Assembly: GCA_030043815.1 (NCBI GenBank)
Contig: JASHWX010000162.1
Location: 1 to 13,216 of the forward strand
Source of the DNA: Candidatus Rhabdochlamydia sp.
GTDB taxonomy: Bacteria; Chlamydiota; Chlamydiia; Chlamydiales; Rhabdochlamydiaceae
DNA: 13,216 nucleotides
Direction: 5' to 3'
The notes beneath the pieces were generated by a model, which did no database searches, was not told where the DNA came from, and saw nothing but the letters and a program-made list of their open reading frames with translations. Below, piece after piece: positions 1 through 7,197 of the stretch. How positions within the stretch are numbered: the first letter of the stretch is position 1; each line of letters starts with the position of its first letter. The position numbers were made by a program, and so were the translations under genes.

Positions 1-15
1 TTCAGCACTCAGATG

Positions 16-1806
16 CTATTGAGAAGGGGGGGAAGAATAAAAATAATCCCTTACTGATAGCGGGGCAATTGAGGTTAAGCCATCGGCTACAAGTGCTTTG
101 CCTCCTAGTGGATTTATGCTTAGGGAGGAAATGAAGGTCACACTATCAATACACTTACAACTACCCATGTCATAAATGCCAATCGCATCGAAATTAAATA
201 CTGTTTTATCTCCAATGAGGAGAAGGTTATCGACAATATTTAGTGATGTAATTTCACCTATCCGAAAAGAGGTTGATTTTATTGTCATTTTATCATTTTT
301 GAGATCAATGAAAGCAAAAGAATATGAATCGGACCCTGTATAGAGCACAGCGATGAGAATATTCTCATGCAATTTGATGAAATTAATGCGATTACTATCA
401 TCGAAATTGAACTTTTTTTGTTCTCCAGTATCGAGATTAAAAATGGAAATATGACTCCGAGTGTTTTTTCCAAAGAGCAAATCATCAGATAATATAAAAT
501 GCTGATTGTCTTGAGAAGGAGGGAACACTTCGTAATCTTGGGTTAATGGAAATCTAATCACTTCATTTTTGACAAAGTTCCAACCGATCAGTTCGTTTCT
601 ACGGATGCCAACGAGACAAAATTGATAATTGATTTTAGGGTCGTGTAATATTTCGATGCAGCTTCTTGTCGTGAGATTCCAAATTTTGATTTTTCCCTCT
701 GCAACTGACAGCGAAGTCAGAAGGTTCCCCTGGAGGATGACATCGCAGATGGAAAGAGGGTGGGGCGTATTTAACACACACAGGATTTGACCATTTTCGA
801 GTAGCCGGACTTCAACGCGTTTTTCTAAATCGCTACTGACTGCTAAAACGAGTTTATCCCCAAAGGCTTTGCTTACAATGTCATATTGATAATTGAATGT
901 CAATGTTTCAATAACTGTTTTTTTGTCGATGTCTAAAAACAAAATATAGCTATTATTCTCGGTTAAAGAATAAGGAGTGCATTTTGTTAATGTGGCGCAC
1001 AGCACATTCTCATTCACATTATGAATTTGAAAAGGGTGTTTTATAAATGCTAATTTCAACTGATCGGGAACAAGAAAATTGATTTCCTTATAATCATGTT
1101 GGAGAAATCTCTTTTTGAAGAATTTGTTTTTTACACTTTTCATTAGCGCGATTTTTTCTCTTCGAAGCAAGGCTGCAAAAAACCGGTTTACTGATGAGAG
1201 ACGAGCAAGGTCTGATTGGCTAAGGCAGTCGAAAATCATGGCGAGCAAATCATTCGATAAAGAAGCTAATCCCTGATCATGAGGGATGGGGAGAGGTGGT
1301 GATAGCGGCTTACTTGGATGCGACTCTGGAAAAGCTAGCGGTATTCGGTCCACGGCGCTCTCGATTTGATGAATCAATTTCTTGAGTCTCCCTATCTGAT
1401 CCAACTTAAGTCCAGGGGCAAAACACAATTCCAATGCACTTTTTTTGATCGATTGACCATCTATTGAGTCTAATCGTTCCGTCAAATCCGAGATGCGCTT
1501 GTCCACCTCTTGCATGGTGGTCTTGTAGATCGCTTCGTAATCTTTTTTTACCCCTTCGAGCTGTTGACATAGGGAGTCATTGTAGCGCTGCTGTGATATT
1601 GGACAAGTCTTGAGAAAGAGGTCTGCATTGAAAATGCTGTTTTTGACATTTTGCAATGCCAGCAGCCGATGTGCAAAGAGTTTAGGGCGGGAAGTCGGGT
1701 CCCAGTTTTTTGTTAATAAGAGTGCATCATGCGAGTACTTTAAAATGTTTACCTGATCAACTCGAGCATGAAATAGTGCAATGTTCATTCTATAAAGTGT
1801 GGTCAT
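16..1806 (-). CDS. F-box / WD-repeat-like eukaryotic-type protein
   Basis: This 596-residue protein has three visible parts. Residues 1-175 are largely helical and hydrophilic, with a probable coiled coil at about 75-115 and a Pro-rich linker at 160-178. An F-box-like motif lies at about 179-218 (LSNDLLAMIFDCLSQSDLA, then RLSSVNRFF). From about 255 to the end the protein looks like degenerate beta-propeller or WD repeats; the clearest is GKIKIWNLTT at 371-380, preceded by a typical beta strand and followed by RSCIEIL. In eukaryotes F-box proteins bind Skp1 in SCF ubiquitin ligases and use a second domain to bind substrate. In protist-infecting chlamydiae such proteins are thought to be secreted host-directed effectors, so that role is inferred here. 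No Sec signal peptide is visible. The start is supported by AAAGG eight bases upstream. It begins 11 bases after the phosphate transporter stop, on the same strand. Its base composition is clearly more AT-rich than that gene, which hints at a separate origin. Confidence 0.85.
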   Translation of the reverse strand: MTTLYRMNIALFHARVDQVNILKYSHDALLLTKNWDPTSRPKLFAHRLLALQNVKNSIFNADLFLKTCPISQQRYNDSLCQQLEGVKKDYEAIYKTTMQEVDKRISDLTERLDSIDGQSIKKSALELCFAPGLKLDQIGRLKKLIHQIESAVDRIPLAFPESHPSKPLSPPLPIPHDQGLASLSNDLLAMIFDCLSQSDLARLSSVNRFFAALLRREKIALMKSVKNKFFKKRFLQHDYKEINFLVPDQLKLAFIKHPFQIHNVNENVLCATLTKCTPYSLTENNSYILFLDIDKKTVIETLTFNYQYDIVSKAFGDKLVLAVSSDLEKRVEVRLLENGQILCVLNTPHPLSICDVILQGNLLTSLSVAEGKIKIWNLTTRSCIEILHDPKINYQFCLVGIRRNELIGWNFVKNEVIRFPLTQDYEVFPPSQDNQHFILSDDLLFGKNTRSHISIFNLDTGEQKKFNFDDSNRINFIKLHENILIAVLYTGSDSYSFAFIDLKNDKMTIKSTSFRIGEITSLNIVDNLLLIGDKTVFNFDAIGIYDMGSCKCIDSVTFISSLSINPLGGKALVADGLTSIAPLSVRDYFYSSPPSQ

Positions 1807-1817
1807 AGTTTAAACCT

Positions 1818-3245
1818 TTATTTTAAGAAAATCGAGCGCATGGCGTAGAATAGAATGACGGTCATTGCGGCGCTTGCGGGGATGGTGATGATCCATGAGA
1901 GGACGATGTCGCGGATCATGTTGAGGTTGAGCGCGCGCATGCCGCGGGCGAGGCCGACGCCGAGGACGGCGCCGACCAAGCAGTGGGTGGTGGAGATGGG
2001 CAGGCCGAGCTTTGAGGCGATGAGGATGGTGGTGGCGGCGCCAAACTCCGCGCAGAAGCCGCGCGTGGGGGTAAGCTCGGTGATTTTCTTGCCGATGGTT
2101 TCGATGACGCGCCAGCCCCAGGTGGCAAGCCCGACGACGATGCCGAGGCCTCCGAAGGCGAGCAGCCAAGAGGGGATCATAGCGACATCGGAAATCACGC
2201 CGTTTTTGATGATATCGAGGACGGCCGCGACAGGCCCGATGGCATTGGCGACATCGTTGGCGCCGTGGGCAAATGCGACAAAGCAGGCGCTCATGATTTG
2301 CAGATAGACGAACATTTTTTCCACCGAACGGTATTCAGAAGTGCGCTCGCTAAAACTCGTCTCTTGGCGCATTTGGTAAGAGAGGGATTTCACTTCGCTC
2401 AACACTTTTCCGACGCGCTCATGGGTTTCGTCAAAAGAGACGACGTGGACGCGCTGCAGGTGTTTGATCGCCTTTTCCAAGCTGACGACGGTCTGGGGCA
2501 GATAGCGCGAAGGGGGGCGGGTATCGATTTCGGGGAGCGGGATCCTTCGGACGATGAGGAAAGCGATCGCATAGCCTGCCAGTGCAGCGATGAGGGCGAT
2601 CCCAAGGGCATGGGGAAAGGAGATGCTGAGATTGAGATTTTGAAGGCCGTTGAATATGAGGCTCAATGTGAATGTACCAATGACGATGAAGACGAGAAAG
2701 GGGACGAGCTTTTTTGTCGCTTCCGATGGGTTCATGGCAAAGAGGATATTGCGCTGTAAAAGGGAAAAGATGATGTAGGAGATGATCCCCGAAATAAGCG
2801 GTGAAATGACCCAGCTGAGTGCAATCGACCCGACCTCTCCCCATTGGATCACATCTACGCCGCCGATGATCAGGCCGAATCCTAAAATGGCGCCGACGAT
2901 GGCATGGGTCGTAGAGACGGGCCAACCGAAATACGATGCGATCTGAAGCCAGATGCTCGTCCCAAGCAGAGAAGCGCACATCCCTAGAATGAGAATGATG
3001 GGTTCTGTCAGGAACATGCTCGTGTCGATCAGTCCGCGCTGCATCGTTTCGGAGACGTTGGCCCCGACAAAGAATGCGCCGCAAAATTCGAGGACGGCGG
3101 CGATGCATACAGCTCTTCGCAATGTCAGCGCGCCGGAGCCGACGGATGTGCCCATCGCGTTAGAGACGTCATTGGCCCCGATGTTCCAGGCCATGTAGAA
3201 TCCAACGGCGAGCACCAGAAACTTTAATATAAGCTCTATTTCCAT
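1818..3245 (-). CDS. pit: PiT-family inorganic phosphate transporter
   Basis: This 475-residue integral membrane protein takes up inorganic phosphate across the inner membrane, driven by H+ or Na+ in this family. It shows the internal duplication typical of PiT: GANDVSNAMG at 23-32 and GANDVANAIG at about 328-337, and two STTH motifs (GWPVSTTH about 107-114, GLPISTTH about 414-421). Roughly ten to twelve hydrophobic segments surround a hydrophilic cytoplasmic-type loop at about 240-320. Length and motif order fit a complete transporter. The gene starts one base after the stop of the DUF47 gene, so the two are probably translationally coupled; this pairing is common for PiT systems and is also, as I recall, present in Chlamydia (CT691/CT692). 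The 3' third is markedly GC-rich, which produces long spurious open frames on other frames. The transported ion is known from the family, not tested. Confidence 0.95.
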   Translation of the reverse strand: MEIELILKFLVLAVGFYMAWNIGANDVSNAMGTSVGSGALTLRRAVCIAAVLEFCGAFFVGANVSETMQRGLIDTSMFLTEPIILILGMCASLLGTSIWLQIASYFGWPVSTTHAIVGAILGFGLIIGGVDVIQWGEVGSIALSWVISPLISGIISYIIFSLLQRNILFAMNPSEATKKLVPFLVFIVIGTFTLSLIFNGLQNLNLSISFPHALGIALIAALAGYAIAFLIVRRIPLPEIDTRPPSRYLPQTVVSLEKAIKHLQRVHVVSFDETHERVGKVLSEVKSLSYQMRQETSFSERTSEYRSVEKMFVYLQIMSACFVAFAHGANDVANAIGPVAAVLDIIKNGVISDVAMIPSWLLAFGGLGIVVGLATWGWRVIETIGKKITELTPTRGFCAEFGAATTILIASKLGLPISTTHCLVGAVLGVGLARGMRALNLNMIRDIVLSWIITIPASAAMTVILFYAMRSIFLK

Positions 3246-3246
3246 C

Positions 3247-3921
3247 CTATTTTAATTCCAAAACCATCCTGATGCGGTTCGCAAGGCGCTCTGCGAGATG
3301 CGAGATGGCCCTCACTTCTTCGATCAAGCGCATCCATAAGTAAAACACAGGGACGCTTAGGGTATCGCCTTGAGAAAAAAGCTTTTTCATCAAAACTTGT
3401 CCCGTCTTATCAGCTTCGTGTTCTTTTTGGGCCGTTTGCTCGACCATGTCTTTCACTTTTTCCGCTTCTATCCCGCCGAAAGAAGATTCGAGAAGCTCGT
3501 CGATCTCTTCGATGATTCTTTTTGCTTCGATGAACACTTCTTCATTTTTTCGAAAGAGAGCGACAAGCTCTCCATGAAAATTTTGAAAGGGCTCTAACGG
3601 GCGCAATGTGAGTAAAATGCCGATGTCTTCTGCTTTATCGGCGATGCTGTCTTGAATGGAAAGGATCTCGAGGAAATGGGCCCGGTCAATGGGGAGGAAA
3701 AGGCTTTTTGGCAAGTGGTTGCGGATATCGTTCTTGGTCAAGTCCGCTTCGTGTTCCATCCTGGATAGGTCAGCGGAGAGTTTCTCGATCTTCTCCATGT
3801 CCATTTTGGAAAAGGCGGTGAAGATATCGGAGAGCCTCTCCACGCAATTGGCCACTTTTTTCATGTGGCTCTGTAGAGGAGCAAAGGGCGATTTACCAAA
3901 TAAGCGGGCGATGTTGAGCAT
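3247..3921 (-). CDS. DUF47 / PhoU-like protein, partner of the phosphate transporter
   Basis: This soluble, almost entirely helical protein of 224 residues belongs to the DUF47 (TIGR00153-type, PhoU-related) family. Two copies of the acidic PhoU-type metal-binding motif are visible: EHEAD at about 56-60 and EHEAD at about 167-171. There is also a DSIADKAED stretch near residue 90 in the family's usual place. Proteins of this family are encoded beside PiT permeases and are thought to control or modulate them. That function fits here, because the gene ends one base before the permease start on the same strand. It starts 18 bases after the stop of the pseudouridine synthase gene, with only a weak ribosome binding site, so it is probably read from a transcript that starts upstream. 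Length is normal for the family and nothing looks damaged. Confidence 0.9.
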   Translation of the reverse strand: MLNIARLFGKSPFAPLQSHMKKVANCVERLSDIFTAFSKMDMEKIEKLSADLSRMEHEADLTKNDIRNHLPKSLFLPIDRAHFLEILSIQDSIADKAEDIGILLTLRPLEPFQNFHGELVALFRKNEEVFIEAKRIIEEIDELLESSFGGIEAEKVKDMVEQTAQKEHEADKTGQVLMKKLFSQGDTLSVPVFYLWMRLIEEVRAISHLAERLANRIRMVLELK

Positions 3922-3939
3922 AAAGAGTGATTTTAAACT

Positions 3940-4653
3940 TTATTCCTTGTTTTGGAAAATAGCTTTTTTCTCGGGTTCGGTCATTTCGCGGAAATGTCCT
4001 TCGGGGATGGGCCCAAGGCGAAGGCCGCCGATGCGGATGCGGGACAGCTCCACGATGTCGAGGCCGGCATTTTGGACGAGGAGGCGCACTTCCCGTTTTT
4101 TGCCTTCCTTGACGGTGACTTTCAAGGTGCCTTTGCGCACTTTTTCGACTTTGACGGGTTTGATCCAGCTGCCTTCGATGTAGGTGCCCTTCGAAATGGC
4201 CTTGAGATGGATGTCGGTGATTTCTTGATGGGTTTTGACAAGGTATTCTTTGGAAATGTTCGAGGAGGGGTGGATCACTCGATTGGCGAAATGCCCGTCA
4301 TTTGTGACGAGAAGAAGGCCGGTTGTGTCCCGGTCGAGCCTGCCTACAGAAAAAAGGCGCAAGTTGAGATGGGCGAAGAGGTCGATGACGAGCCTCTTTG
4401 AGCCGATGCGGGCGTTTGAGCAGATAAAACCATAAGGCTTATTGAGGATGTAGTAAACTTTTTTTTCCTCGCCTTGAATGGGGTGTTCATCGACGAGGAT
4501 TGTATCGCTTTCCCAATCCACTAAGGTCTGGGGTACTTTGACGACATCCCCATTGACTTTGACTCTGCCTTGGAAAATCAATTCTTCGGCAGCGCGGCGC
4601 GAGGCTACTCCGGCAGCGGCAAGGGCTTTGCTCAATCTTTTTTTGCTTTGCAT
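3940..4653 (-). CDS. rluB: RsuA/RluB-family pseudouridine synthase
   Basis: This 237-residue enzyme converts a uridine in ribosomal RNA to pseudouridine. An S4 RNA-binding domain occupies about residues 4-58 (KRLSKALAAAGVASRRAAEE, then GRVKVNG). The catalytic domain contains the family signature GRLDRDTTGLLLVTNDG at about 104-120, with D107 the expected catalytic aspartate. Later there is the typical KEGKKREVRLL segment. This group includes RsuA, RluB, RluE and RluF; the S4 domain plus general similarity favour the RluB branch, but the target position cannot be read from the sequence. The chlamydial counterpart is, as I recall, CT723 (yjbC), also divergent from gpmA. The start is the only good ATG near the 5' end. 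A weak promoter can be proposed on the minus strand (TAGAAA at 4686-4691, 17 bases, TAAAAT at 4663-4668), which would give a very short leader. Confidence 0.92.
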   Translation of the reverse strand: MQSKKRLSKALAAAGVASRRAAEELIFQGRVKVNGDVVKVPQTLVDWESDTILVDEHPIQGEEKKVYYILNKPYGFICSNARIGSKRLVIDLFAHLNLRLFSVGRLDRDTTGLLLVTNDGHFANRVIHPSSNISKEYLVKTHQEITDIHLKAISKGTYIEGSWIKPVKVEKVRKGTLKVTVKEGKKREVRLLVQNAGLDIVELSRIRIGGLRLGPIPEGHFREMTEPEKKAIFQNKE

Positions 4654-4677
4654 AGGGCATAAATTTTACTCAAGGAT

Positions 4678-4705
4678 TTGATTTTTTTCTAGAGGTTGAT
4701 AGAAT
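4678..4705 (+). promoter_or_regulatory. putative sigma-70-type promoter of the gpmA operon
   Basis: TTGATT at 4678-4683 and TAGAAT at 4700-4705 are separated by 16 bases and sit 23 bases before the gpmA ATG, in the short divergent gap between rluB and gpmA. Four of six and five of six bases match the -35 and -10 consensus. This is a pattern match only. Confidence 0.4.
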
Positions 4706-4728
4706 CTAGCCAAAAAAAACGAGGATCT

Positions 4729-5427
4729 ATGTCACTTGCGAATAAAGCAGCGAAATTAATCATGATGCGGCACGGGGAATCAGAATGGAACAAATTGAAT
4801 CTTTTCACGGGCTGGGTCGATATCCCATTAAGCGAGAAGGGAATAAAGGAATCGATCGAGGGGGGTAAAAAAATTGCTCATCTTCCCATCGATGTCATTT
4901 TTATTTCGTCTCTCATCCGGGCGCAGATGACGGCTATGCTGGCCATGCTCTACCATTCGAGCAGAAAAGTGCCTTGCCTGATGCATCCTCGTGAAGGAAA
5001 ATTTGAAACGTGGGCAAAAGTTTATAGCGAATCCGCGGAAAAACAATGCATCCCCGTTTATTCTGCTTGGCAGCTCAATGAGAGAATGTATGGGCGGCTG
5101 CAAGGGATGAACAAGCAGGAGATGCGCGAAAAATTCGGCGATGAGCAGGTTCAGCGCTGGCGCCGCAGCTTTGACGAGGCGCCGCCCGACGGCGAGAGCT
5201 TGGCGATGACGGCAGCGCGCACGATTCCTTACTTTAAAGAGCGGATCCTGCCATTGCTTGAGGGAGGACAGAATGTCTTTATTTCCGCGCACGGCAATTC
5301 GCTGCGCTCGATCTGCATGTTCTTAGATAATCTGACGGCGGACGAAGTGGTGAAACTCGAGCTCGCAACAGGAGAGCCGATCCTCTATACATTTGCTGGC
5401 GCAACATGGAGCAAGGATGGTCGATAA
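4729..5427 (+). CDS. gpmA: 2,3-bisphosphoglycerate-dependent phosphoglycerate mutase
   Basis: The enzyme interconverts 3- and 2-phosphoglycerate in glycolysis and gluconeogenesis in the cytoplasm. The histidine phosphatase fold is clear: RHGESEWN at 14-21 with H15 as the residue that is phosphorylated, LFTGWVDIPLSEKG at about 25-38, SSLIRAQMTA around 60-69, LNERMYGRLQG at about 106-116 with the proton-donor Glu, and AHGNSLRSI with the second catalytic His at about 188. The product is 232 residues, slightly shorter than E. coli GpmA, like chlamydial versions. The frame stays open upstream to a TTG at 4696, but the ATG at 4729 has GAGG four bases before it and places the protein start close to the conserved fold, so I prefer it. 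It overlaps the next gene by 11 bases, and the order gpmA, NifS-like, NifU-like is, as I recall, the same as CT722-CT720 in C. trachomatis. Confidence 0.95.
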   Translation: MSLANKAAKLIMMRHGESEWNKLNLFTGWVDIPLSEKGIKESIEGGKKIAHLPIDVIFISSLIRAQMTAMLAMLYHSSRKVPCLMHPREGKFETWAKVYSESAEKQCIPVYSAWQLNERMYGRLQGMNKQEMREKFGDEQVQRWRRSFDEAPPDGESLAMTAARTIPYFKERILPLLEGGQNVFISAHGNSLRSICMFLDNLTADEVVKLELATGEPILYTFAGATWSKDGR

Positions 5428-6439
5428 AATTAATCTCGATCACCACAGGGCCGCGGGATCGAACGCGGGGACAGATGCCATATTAGATGCGCTCGGCGCA
5501 AGCGCGGGCGACCGGTTTTATTTTTTTTCATCGAGCGCAGACGCAATTAACCATCTTTACTTATCCCATTATTTCGATCACATCCGCGAGACAGGCAAGA
5601 ACCATTTGATCACAAGTAATATGGAGGAATTACCTTGCATGATGGCGTTAAAACGCTTGGAGGAGCTCGGCTGCTCCGGAAAAATTCTCGCCGTCAATAC
5701 GCAGGGGCAATTGACTAAAGAAGCGCTTGAGGAAGTGCTGCGGCCGCGCACATCTCTTGTCTCATTGTCCTGGGCCAATGGGCTGACCGGCGTGATCCAT
5801 CCCATTGCAGATCTTGCGGCGGCGGCCCAAGCAAAAGATGTCAAGGTGCATGTCGATGCGAGTTATGTGATCGGAAAGCTCTTTTTTCGTTTTGAAGATC
5901 TCCCCATTGATTTTCTCACGTTCGACGGCAGTTTGATCCATGCGCCTCAAGGGACAGCGGGATTGCTTGTGAAAGAAAAAACACATCTTTCTCCACCCTT
6001 TTCTTCCTTGATCGGAGCACCCGCCGGCCCTTTAGCTGCGCTGACTCAAGCTTTGGAAAAAAATCTGCAGCTCTTCGATCACGTTTGCTTAGAAACTGCT
6101 CGCCTGCGCGATAAGCTGGAGCAAGGAATTCCTGAAGCAGAGGTGCTGTTTTCTCAAGTGGAAAGACTGCCGAACTGCACCGCGCTGGCCTTTCCGGGCG
6201 TGGAGAGCGACGCGCTTTTGTTCATGCTCCACCGTAAAGGAGTTGCCGCTTCCATGGGAGGAGGGCGTTGCCAGAGGCTTTCCCATATTTTACACGCTTG
6301 CGGAATGGACGATCGAATCGCAAGGTGTGCACTCAGTTTCAGCCTTTCCTATGAGACGACAGAGGAAGAAATTGATCATGCTGTGAAGATAATCGTCGAT
6401 TGCGCGCAAAAACTTAAGGGGCTTTCAAAGTGTCTATGA
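5417..6439 (+). CDS. NifS-like (aminotransferase class V) protein lacking the PLP lysine
   Basis: The 340-residue product aligns by eye with the whole length of cysteine desulfurases: LDHH at 7-10 for the LDNNAT motif, an ITSNMEELP stretch at 65-73, HVDAS at 145-149, a glycine-rich HAPQGTAG at 175-182, a candidate cysteine loop GGGRC at 281-285, and SYETTEEEID at 311-320 near the end. The key residues, however, have changed. The SxHK motif, whose Lys forms the Schiff base with PLP, is replaced by DGSL at 170-173, with no lysine nearby. The His that stacks on PLP after the conserved Glu is missing, the Gln of DAxQ is Tyr150, and the Arg of the RFSLG motif is Ser. Cysteine desulfurase activity is therefore unlikely. 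The frame is intact, so the protein is probably still used. ATG 5417 is chosen over an upstream TTG at 5393. Its stop overlaps the following gene. Confidence 0.9.
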   Translation: MVDKINLDHHRAAGSNAGTDAILDALGASAGDRFYFFSSSADAINHLYLSHYFDHIRETGKNHLITSNMEELPCMMALKRLEELGCSGKILAVNTQGQLTKEALEEVLRPRTSLVSLSWANGLTGVIHPIADLAAAAQAKDVKVHVDASYVIGKLFFRFEDLPIDFLTFDGSLIHAPQGTAGLLVKEKTHLSPPFSSLIGAPAGPLAALTQALEKNLQLFDHVCLETARLRDKLEQGIPEAEVLFSQVERLPNCTALAFPGVESDALLFMLHRKGVAASMGGGRCQRLSHILHACGMDDRIARCALSFSLSYETTEEEIDHAVKIIVDCAQKLKGLSKCL

Positions 6440-7197
6440 AATTCACCTTCTCTTTTCCTTGGACAAAGTATAGCCGTAAGCTGATGGCTAAGATTGAAAA
6501 TCCTCGCCACGCAGGTTTTTTTACTGAAGTTGAGGCGAAAGAAAGAGGGGTTCGGCTTGTAGTGGGCAAACAGGAAAAAGGCATTGATATCGTCGCTCTT
6601 TATCTTTACATCGATGAAAGCGATGGGGTGATCGCCGATGCGAAATTTCAAGTCTTTGGCCCGTCAGCGCTGATCGGCGCTGCAGAGGCGGCCTGCGAAT
6701 TATTGGTCCGAAAAAATTACGACCAAGCGCGCAGATTGACAGCAGAGCTCATCGATAAGCAAGTGCGCGACAAGAGTGAAATTCCCGCATTTCCTGAAGA
6801 GGCGAATGCGTATCTCAATCTCGTCATCGATGCCATTGAGATGGCAGCCGAACAATGCCTGGATATTCCCTTTGCTGTCCCCACTCCGCTCGATGCCCAC
6901 CGTGAAGGAGGGGAAGGCTATCCGGGATTTGCCTTGTTGGACCGCGAACAAAAGATCCAAGTCATCGAAGAGATCATCGCAACCGATATCCGCCCGTACA
7001 TCGAACTTGACGCCGGCGGGGTGCAGATTGTCGACCTTGTGGATGATCGAGAACTCATCATCGCATATCAGGGCGCATGCACATCTTGTTATTCAGCGAC
7101 AGGGGCCACATTGAACGCCATCCAAGAGATTCTGCGCTCCAAGATCGACCCCCATCTCATCATCACTCCTGATGCATCTTTTCTAAAGCAAACTTAA
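6430..7197 (+). CDS. nifU: NifU-like protein: cysteine-less IscU-type domain plus Nfu domain
   Basis: This 255-residue protein has the two-part plan of NifU. Residues about 12-145 match the IscU scaffold fold (ENPRHAG near 23-29, GVIADAKFQVFG at about 66-77, a DAIEMAAEQ helix near 134-142). The C-terminal part, about 173-245, is an Nfu domain with IRPYIELDAGGVQIVDLV and a conserved CTSC at 217-220. In IscU three cysteines hold the nascent iron-sulfur cluster. Here all three positions are lost: FGCGSA became FGPSA at 76-80, the HCS site reads AYLN, and the ACGD site has no Cys. The Nfu CxxC could still carry a cluster as a dimer. The GTG at 6430 has AAGGGG eight bases upstream; the ATG at 6436, which overlaps the previous stop as ATGA, is the alternative. 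The 3' end overlaps the convergent kinase gene by 35 bases. Confidence 0.92.
   Translation: MSMKFTFSFPWTKYSRKLMAKIENPRHAGFFTEVEAKERGVRLVVGKQEKGIDIVALYLYIDESDGVIADAKFQVFGPSALIGAAEAACELLVRKNYDQARRLTAELIDKQVRDKSEIPAFPEEANAYLNLVIDAIEMAAEQCLDIPFAVPTPLDAHREGGEGYPGFALLDREQKIQVIEEIIATDIRPYIELDAGGVQIVDLVDDRELIIAYQGACTSCYSATGATLNAIQEILRSKIDPHLIITPDASFLKQT

Noticed and set aside
1810..2307. Overlapping open frames on both strands at the GC-rich 3' end of pit
   Set aside because: Low-complexity composition (Arg/His/Pro or Ala/Ser/Pro) and complete overlap with the conserved STTH region of the transporter mark them as shadows.
2431..3108. Long open frame on the minus strand inside pit (225 codons)
   Set aside because: It lies in another frame of a clear PiT transporter, is extremely rich in Arg, His and Pro, and has no recognisable domain; GC-rich coding sequence explains it.
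3656..4183. Plus-strand open frame of 175 codons across the rluB/DUF47 junction
   Set aside because: It spans two well-supported genes on the other strand and shows no family motif.
4696..4728. Upstream TTG start for gpmA adding 11 residues
   Set aside because: The extension is not conserved in the family, overlaps the proposed promoter, and the ATG at 4729 has its own ribosome binding site.
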